Shown here: in pieces, positions 63,588 through 64,000 of the stretch
How the letters are laid out: each line of letters begins with the position of its first letter
Position numbering within the stretch: position 1 is the stretch's first letter
NCBI RefSeq assembly: GCF_014646815.1
Contig: NZ_BMNZ01000002.1
Coordinates: forward strand, 623,469 to 687,468
Source: Terrabacter tumescens
Lineage (GTDB): Bacteria; Actinomycetota; Actinomycetes; Actinomycetales; Dermatophilaceae
Length of the DNA stretch: 64,000 nt
Direction of reading: 5' to 3'
Notes under the pieces: model-generated
Told to the model about the DNA's origin: nothing
What the model saw: the letters and a program-made list of their open reading frames with translations, nothing else
The model's database searches: none
Made by a program: the position numbers and the translations under genes

Positions 63588-64000
63588 TCAGGCGTTGACG
63601 GGGACCGGCGTCAGCGTGCCGGTGCTGTCGGCGGTGCTGGTGCTGGTGCTCGTGCCGGCGAGGTCTGCGGCCGGACGGCGCTCCTCGGCGCGGCGGGTGT
63701 GCAGCGCGGCCCGCAGCCGCCACGCGCCGTAGACGGCGACGAGGCTGATCACGAGGTGCAGGGCGAGGAAGCCGTTGGCCAGGCCCATGCCGAGCAGGGC
63801 GCCCGCGACGAGCGGACCGACGGCCGAGAAGGTCGTCTGGATCGCCGTGAAGGTGCCGAGCGTCGTGCCGACGAGCCCGCGCGGCGCCAGGGTCGCGGTC
63901 AGCGGGTTGAGGACGGGCGCGTACATCGTCTCGCCCACGGCGAAGATGCCGAACGTCGTGACGAAGAGGGCCGACGCCACCTCGGGCGTCAGCTGCGCGA
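63588..64000 (-). CDS. MFS transporter, N-terminal part off the window
   Basis: The frame is open to the right edge, so only the last 137 codons are seen. Three to four helices are visible (FVTTFGIFAVGETMYAP, TFSAVGPLVAGALLGMG, GFLALHLVISLVAVYGAW), the C-terminal half of an MFS carrier. The tail is Thr/Ser-rich (TSTSTSTADSTGT). Substrate cannot be inferred. Confidence 0.8.
   Translation of the reverse strand, partial: AQLTPEVASALFVTTFGIFAVGETMYAPVLNPLTATLAPRGLVGTTLGTFTAIQTTFSAVGPLVAGALLGMGLANGFLALHLVISLVAVYGAWRLRAALHTRRAEERRPAADLAGTSTSTSTADSTGTLTPVPVNA

Overview
The window is 64 kb of very GC-rich DNA (roughly 70% G+C by eye) that reads as actinobacterial chromosome. Pointers are the coding bias, frequent GTG starts, ATGA/GTGA gene overlaps, many TANNNT -10 boxes placed 6-7 nt before a start codon (leaderless genes), an F420-type LLM oxidoreductase, a mycobacterial-type long Lhr helicase and Nei-type glycosylase. 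A member of the Intrasporangiaceae (Terrabacter/Janibacter/Knoellia-like) would fit, but that is an inference from gene content only. No prophage, transposase or CRISPR array was seen.

Layout. (1) 1-2.9 kb: an aromatic-acid type MFS transporter cut by the left edge, divergent from an IclR regulator, then a FUSC-like membrane protein with a probable 1-bp frameshift. (2) 3.0-14.7 kb: a complete selenocysteine island. A formate dehydrogenase large subunit is interrupted by an in-frame UGA followed by a SECIS-like hairpin. It is followed by its Fe-S subunit, an NrfD-like membrane subunit and an oxalate/formate-family MFS carrier. Next come a rhodanese overlapping selD, a divergent selenocysteine tRNA (anticodon UCA), selA and selB, closed by a perfect 12-bp hairpin. 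All four dedicated Sec genes lie beside the one visible selenoprotein. (3) 14.7-24.8 kb: a frameshifted universal stress protein, the 1643-aa Lhr helicase, a Tat-type multicopper oxidase, a membrane protein preceded by a tiny coupled uORF, and a secreted PHB-depolymerase-like esterase. (4) 24.9-39.7 kb: a surface-polysaccharide locus. One strand carries glycosyltransferase, ABC permease, ABC ATPase, glycosyltransferase, a WecC-type dehydrogenase, WecB and a second nucleotide-sugar dehydrogenase as one overlapping operon. The other side carries a CgeB-like/GT2 fusion, another glycosyltransferase and a 996-aa GT2+GT4 protein. The enzymes point to UDP-ManNAc and uronic-acid sugar donors and export by a two-component ABC transporter. 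(5) 39.8-46.4 kb: Nei glycosylase, two VOC proteins, a YdeI-family protein, a PfkB kinase, a lipoprotein with the full copper-ligand set of PHM/DBH-type monooxygenases, an SGNH hydrolase and a TetR regulator with a clear palindromic operator. (6) 46.4-50.5 kb: glycerol catabolism (glpD, glpK). (7) 50.5-64 kb: a MarR/MFS divergent pair with a near-consensus promoter inside an inverted repeat, thiol peroxidase, ceramidase-like membrane protein, ankyrin protein, and a secreted S15-like hydrolase fused through one membrane helix to an ABC ATPase, with its permease. After these come an LLM oxidoreductase, an alpha/beta hydrolase, a phosphoribosyltransferase, an aminotransferase, small membrane and DUF5995 proteins, and an MFS gene cut by the right edge.

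Two window-wide signals are not explained by any gene. The heptamer GTATGCC/GGCATAC occurs about 40 times, in several reading frames, while its C-for-T counterpart GTACGCC is nearly absent. About eleven genes start 6-7 nt after a -10 box, implying leaderless mRNAs.
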